Assembly: GCA_900544675.1 (NCBI GenBank)
Contig: UQVZ01000019.1
Coordinates: 1 to 64,000 of the forward strand
Source: an uncultured Bacteroides sp.
GTDB taxonomy: Bacteria > Bacteroidota > Bacteroidia > Bacteroidales > Bacteroidaceae
DNA length: 64,000 nt
Reading direction: 5' to 3'
Positions 60,648-64,000 of this stretch are shown in pieces (within the stretch, counting starts at the first letter, position 1; each line of letters begins with the position of its first letter). The notes under the pieces are model-generated. The model did not search any database, was not told the DNA's origin, and saw only the letters and a list, made by a program, of their open reading frames with translations. A program made the position numbers and the translations under genes.

Positions 60648-62267
60648 ATGAAACTGAAACCATTACTCTTTGCCTCGCTGGCAGCAGGACTGGCAGCCTG
60701 CAGCGATGATGCCACTGACACGCCTCAACAGGAAATACCCAATGACGAACCGGAAGTCAGCGTGGATAAAAATGTCACCATCAATGCCGGACAGACTTAC
60801 CAGACAATGGCAAGCTTCGGTGCCTCCGACTGTTGGATGCCTGCCTTTGTAGGGGAATATTGGACATCGAACCGTGACGAAATAGCCGAACTGCTTTTCT
60901 CTACCGAAATATCCGACGGACAACCTAAAGGCATCGGACTCTCCTTGTGGCGCGTCAACCTGGGAGGAGGAACCATGGAACAGGGAGACGAAAGCGGCAT
61001 TACAGACAAGTCGCGCCGTGCCGAATCGTACCTGACCGACGACCTCACATTGGACTGGACACACTGTGCCGGACAACGCTACTTCATGCAACGTGCCAAG
61101 GAACTGGGATGTGAACAATTCATTCTCTTCAGCAATACGCCGCCGGTGCAATATACCAAAAACGGGAAAGGATTCGCGGATAAAGGCGGAAAGGCTAATC
61201 TGAAAGACGATTGTTACGATGATTTCGCCGCTTATATGGCAGACGTGGCTGCCCATTACGAAAGCGAAGGATACGACATCACACACATCTCGCCCGTCAA
61301 CGAACCTCAATACGATTGGGATGACGGCGGTCAGGAAGGCAGCGGATGGACCAATGACGAAATAGCACGTCTGGCACGTGAATTGGACAGTGAACTGACT
61401 GCCCACGGACTTACGACCCAAATCCTGCTGGGAGAAGCAGGCGACTGGGAGTACTTATACCGCACCAAAAACGACGCCAACCGCAGCAATGTGCTTTCAG
61501 CTTTCTTCGACCCCTCTTCTTCTGCCTATGTCGGCGACTTAAGCCATGTACCCGACCTGATATGCGGACATAGCTATTGGACCGACGGCACTTGGGAGGG
61601 CATGCGGAACGTGCGGGAAAGACTGGCACAAACCGCTTCCCAATACGGCGTAGAAGTATGGCAAAGCGAATGGAGCATGCTGGGCGACAATTACAGCCAG
61701 ACAGAGTTCGGAAGCTATGATGCAGCTAGTACGATGGATATTGCTCTCTATATGTCGCGCGTCATCCATAACGACCTGACCGTAGCCGGAGTGACCTCAT
61801 GGAGTTATTGGACTTCGATGAGCATCTCACAATGGGGACAAAAGAACCGTTTCCTGCTCATCTCGCTCTTACCTGACGGTTGGACAGGCGACGGAGGCGA
61901 TATGGATGCCTTGCGTAACGGAGGAAGCTATGAGGCTACTCCTACCCTCTGGGTATTGGGCAACTACAGCCGCTTCATCCGTCCGGGTTATCAGCGTGTC
62001 GAGCTGAAAGCCAACGACTCGATGCACTTCTTCGGCTCGGCATGGGTTTCACCCGACAAGAAAGAAATTGTAGCCGTTTATACCAACTATTCGGACACAG
62101 GCGTCCGCCTGAACGAAACGCGGACAGGATGGAACGGTGAAGTGGCTTCCATCAAGACCTACACGACTACCCAAGAAAAGAATTTGAAAGAAAAGTCATA
62201 CGAAGGAGACGAAACCGTGATACTGGACGAAGAAAGTGTGACGACAGTTGTTTATACTTTGAAATAA
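60648..62267 (+). CDS. Glycoside hydrolase family 30 lipoprotein
   Basis: A 539-residue surface-type lipoprotein (signal peptide with lipobox …GLAAC, Cys18, then SDDA). The catalytic (beta/alpha)8 barrel with side beta-domain has the acid/base in HISPVNEPQYDW (Glu219) and the nucleophile in VWQSEWSML (Glu341). TMASFGASDCWMPAFVGEYW and SLWRVNLGGGTMEQGD are GH30 marks. Subfamily cannot be fixed by eye. The order with a GH2 beta-galactosidase-like gene favours an endo-beta-1,6-galactanase (GH30_5 type), but beta-1,6-glucanase (GH30_3) is an alternative. Confidence 0.88.
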   Translation: MKLKPLLFASLAAGLAACSDDATDTPQQEIPNDEPEVSVDKNVTINAGQTYQTMASFGASDCWMPAFVGEYWTSNRDEIAELLFSTEISDGQPKGIGLSLWRVNLGGGTMEQGDESGITDKSRRAESYLTDDLTLDWTHCAGQRYFMQRAKELGCEQFILFSNTPPVQYTKNGKGFADKGGKANLKDDCYDDFAAYMADVAAHYESEGYDITHISPVNEPQYDWDDGGQEGSGWTNDEIARLARELDSELTAHGLTTQILLGEAGDWEYLYRTKNDANRSNVLSAFFDPSSSAYVGDLSHVPDLICGHSYWTDGTWEGMRNVRERLAQTASQYGVEVWQSEWSMLGDNYSQTEFGSYDAASTMDIALYMSRVIHNDLTVAGVTSWSYWTSMSISQWGQKNRFLLISLLPDGWTGDGGDMDALRNGGSYEATPTLWVLGNYSRFIRPGYQRVELKANDSMHFFGSAWVSPDKKEIVAVYTNYSDTGVRLNETRTGWNGEVASIKTYTTTQEKNLKEKSYEGDETVILDEESVTTVVYTLK

Positions 62268-62300
62268 TGTCTGTAACTTTGTAAAATAAAAGACACCGAT

Positions 62301-64000
62301 ATGAAAAACAAAATTAACTATTTCCTGCTATGCGTGTTGACGTGCTTGACATGCTTTCCAGTGCAAGCACAGGTATCATTCGGCAAAGCGGAAAAATTCA
62401 ACGAAGACTGGCTATTCAACCTGAAAGATGATTCGCTCAGCCTGCAAACCAACTATGATGACAGCAAATGGCGCAAGCTGGACTTGCCTCACGACTGGTC
62501 AATCGAAGGACAAGCCTCGCCGACACTGGCAAGTTGCACCGGTTATTTACCCGGCGGCATAGGCTGGTATCGCAAACATTTTGAAGTGACCGATGATGCT
62601 CCGCGTCATTACATCTATTTTGAAGGAGTCTACAACCGCAGTGAAGTCTACCTGAATGGTCATCTGTTGGGCAAACGGCCGAATGGCTATATCTCGTTCA
62701 TGTATGATATGACTCCTTACCTGAAACAGGGAGACAATGTGCTGGCAGTCCGCATTGACCACAGCCGTTATGCCGATTCGCGCTGGTACACCGGCTCGGG
62801 CATCTACCGCGATGTATGGATGATAGCCGCGCCTGATATTCATTTTGCCCAATGGGGTGTGGGATGGAAAGCCGTTTCGATTACAGACAAACGCGCTACA
62901 ATTGCTGTAGATATGGAAGTGGAGAAACATGCCGACACGACCGGCAAGCTGGAAGTGAAAGCCCTGCTCTACGATGCATCGGGCAAGCTGATAACCCAAC
63001 AACAGAAAAAGCTGGACGATGGCAAGCAAGGCATAACCAAGCAGAACCTGAGTCTGAACATATCGAAGCCACATCGCTGGAACCTGGATGACCCTTATCT
63101 ATATGTATTAAGGACAGAACTCTATCACAACGGAGAGAAAATAGACGGAAGCGAGACACGTGTAGGTCTGCGCACCCTCCAATTCGACCCGAACAAAGGA
63201 TTTGCCCTGAACGGGGAATGGATGAAGGTAAAAGGTGTCTGCCTGCATCACGATGCCGGCGTACTGGGAGCCGTAGTGCCGAAAGAAGTATGGCAACGCC
63301 GCCTGACCAACCTGAAAGGCATCGGCGTGAACGCTATCCGCATGAGCCACAATCCGCAAGCGCCTGTATTATACGATTTATGCGATGAAATGGGTTTCCT
63401 GGTAATGGATGAGGCTTCGGACGAATGGGAATTTCCGAAACGCAAATGGGTGCAGGGCTGGAATGTAGGCGAACCCAGCTTCGACGGTTCGTTTGATTTC
63501 TTCGAAGAATGGATTGAACGCGATGTAACCGATATGGTACGGCGCGACCGCAATCATCCTTGCATCTTCTTGTGGAGCATCGGCAACGAAGTGGATTACC
63601 CCAATGACCCTTACTCGCATCCGGTATTGGATGGTACGACCATCAACCAACCCATGTTCGGAGGCTATAAGCCAGACGCTCCCGACGCCATGCGCATCGG
63701 CAAGATAGCCAAACGGCTGGCTGCCTGTGTGCGGAAGATAGACACCTCGCGACCGGTTACCGGTGCACTGGCAGGTGTTGTCATGTCGAACCAGACCGAG
63801 TATCCCGAAGCGGTAGACGTGGTAGGATACAACTATACAGAGAACCGCTACGACGAAGACCATGCCACTTATCCCGACCGCATCATCTATGGAAGCGAAA
63901 CAGGAGTAGGCATTGATGCCTGGCATGCTGTCCGCGACAAGGAGTTTATCTTCGGACAATTCATCTGGACAGGAACCGACTATTTGGGTGAAGCCGGACG
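62301..64000 (+). CDS. Glycoside hydrolase family 2 (beta-galactosidase-like), truncated by the window end
   Basis: The first 566 codons of a GH2 enzyme whose 3' end lies beyond the window. The signal peptide ends …CFPVQAQ. A sugar-binding jelly-roll domain (about 30-190) has WRKLDLPHDWSIEG, GIGWYRKHFEV and RWYTGSGIYRDVW. An Ig-like domain (about 195-300) and the TIM barrel follow. Catalytic residues are Glu430 in WSIGNEVDYP (acid/base) and Glu533 in IIYGSETG (nucleophile). GVCLHHDAGVLGAVVP and AIRMSHNPQAPVLYDLCDE are typical of Bacteroides beta-galactosidases. A TAACTTTG box at 62274-62281 hints at an extra promoter. Confidence 0.92.
   Translation, partial: MKNKINYFLLCVLTCLTCFPVQAQVSFGKAEKFNEDWLFNLKDDSLSLQTNYDDSKWRKLDLPHDWSIEGQASPTLASCTGYLPGGIGWYRKHFEVTDDAPRHYIYFEGVYNRSEVYLNGHLLGKRPNGYISFMYDMTPYLKQGDNVLAVRIDHSRYADSRWYTGSGIYRDVWMIAAPDIHFAQWGVGWKAVSITDKRATIAVDMEVEKHADTTGKLEVKALLYDASGKLITQQQKKLDDGKQGITKQNLSLNISKPHRWNLDDPYLYVLRTELYHNGEKIDGSETRVGLRTLQFDPNKGFALNGEWMKVKGVCLHHDAGVLGAVVPKEVWQRRLTNLKGIGVNAIRMSHNPQAPVLYDLCDEMGFLVMDEASDEWEFPKRKWVQGWNVGEPSFDGSFDFFEEWIERDVTDMVRRDRNHPCIFLWSIGNEVDYPNDPYSHPVLDGTTINQPMFGGYKPDAPDAMRIGKIAKRLAACVRKIDTSRPVTGALAGVVMSNQTEYPEAVDVVGYNYTENRYDEDHATYPDRIIYGSETGVGIDAWHAVRDKEFIFGQFIWTGTDYLGEAG

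Overview
The window reads as chromosomal DNA of a gut Bacteroidales bacterium (Bacteroides/Phocaeicola type). The evidence is SusC/SusD pairs, lipoproteins with a Cys-Ser-Asp-Asp export signal, GldB, the Bacteroidetes promoter signature (TTG, about 18-20 bases, then TAnnTTTG) in front of many genes, and weak use of Shine-Dalgarno sites. I do not name a species. No rRNA, tRNA or CRISPR array was seen.

Layout. 1-5.3 kb: a three-gene iron/xenosiderophore uptake operon (TonB receptor, DUF4374 lipoprotein, PepSY membrane protein; XusABC type). 5.5-13.4 kb: housekeeping genes on the plus strand (EPSP synthase, metal ABC permease, TsaE, a small Imm17-like protein, a membrane-bound AraC regulator, an outer-membrane barrel, a CMP-kinase-like protein, a phosphoesterase, dTDP-glucose dehydratase). 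13.5-19 kb: a leftward threonine operon (thrA, a phosphoglycerate-mutase-like proposed homoserine kinase, thrC) preceded by a leader that looks like a ribosome-controlled attenuator. 19.3-25.7 kb: frr, rsgA, a hexuronate-type MFS carrier, DPP-IV and lipA. 25.8-28.4 kb: a leftward RsmI-like methylase, gldB and fabI. 28.7-33.4 kb: a pectin-type cluster (GH28, DUF4861, GH43).

33.7-44 kb is an accessory defence island, all leftward: hsdM, a DUF1016 PD-(D/E)XK nuclease, hsdS with two near-duplicate target-recognition domains, hsdR, then a SIR2-HerA pair. A 173-bp miniature inverted-repeat element (MITE) sits inside the start codon of the SIR2 gene. A second copy of the same element lies at 10.8 kb.

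44.5-51.3 kb: an operon making the sulfonate donor PAPS (cysQ, SLC13 carrier, cysC, cysD, cysN) that ends in a sulfotransferase. No PAPS reductase or sulfite reductase is present, so it points to sulfonation of a metabolite rather than cysteine synthesis. 51.4-53.9 kb: an amino-acid permease and queH. 54.2-64 kb: a polysaccharide utilization locus (surface lipoprotein, SusC, SusD, GH30, GH2); the GH2 gene runs off the right edge.

Four families of intergenic hairpin repeats (phrases GAAGAATGAAGAAT, CACAGATTACACAGATT, GTTGACAAGGTATCAG and AACTCCTAACGAAGCG) recur between genes, sometimes nested. They often sit where terminators are expected.
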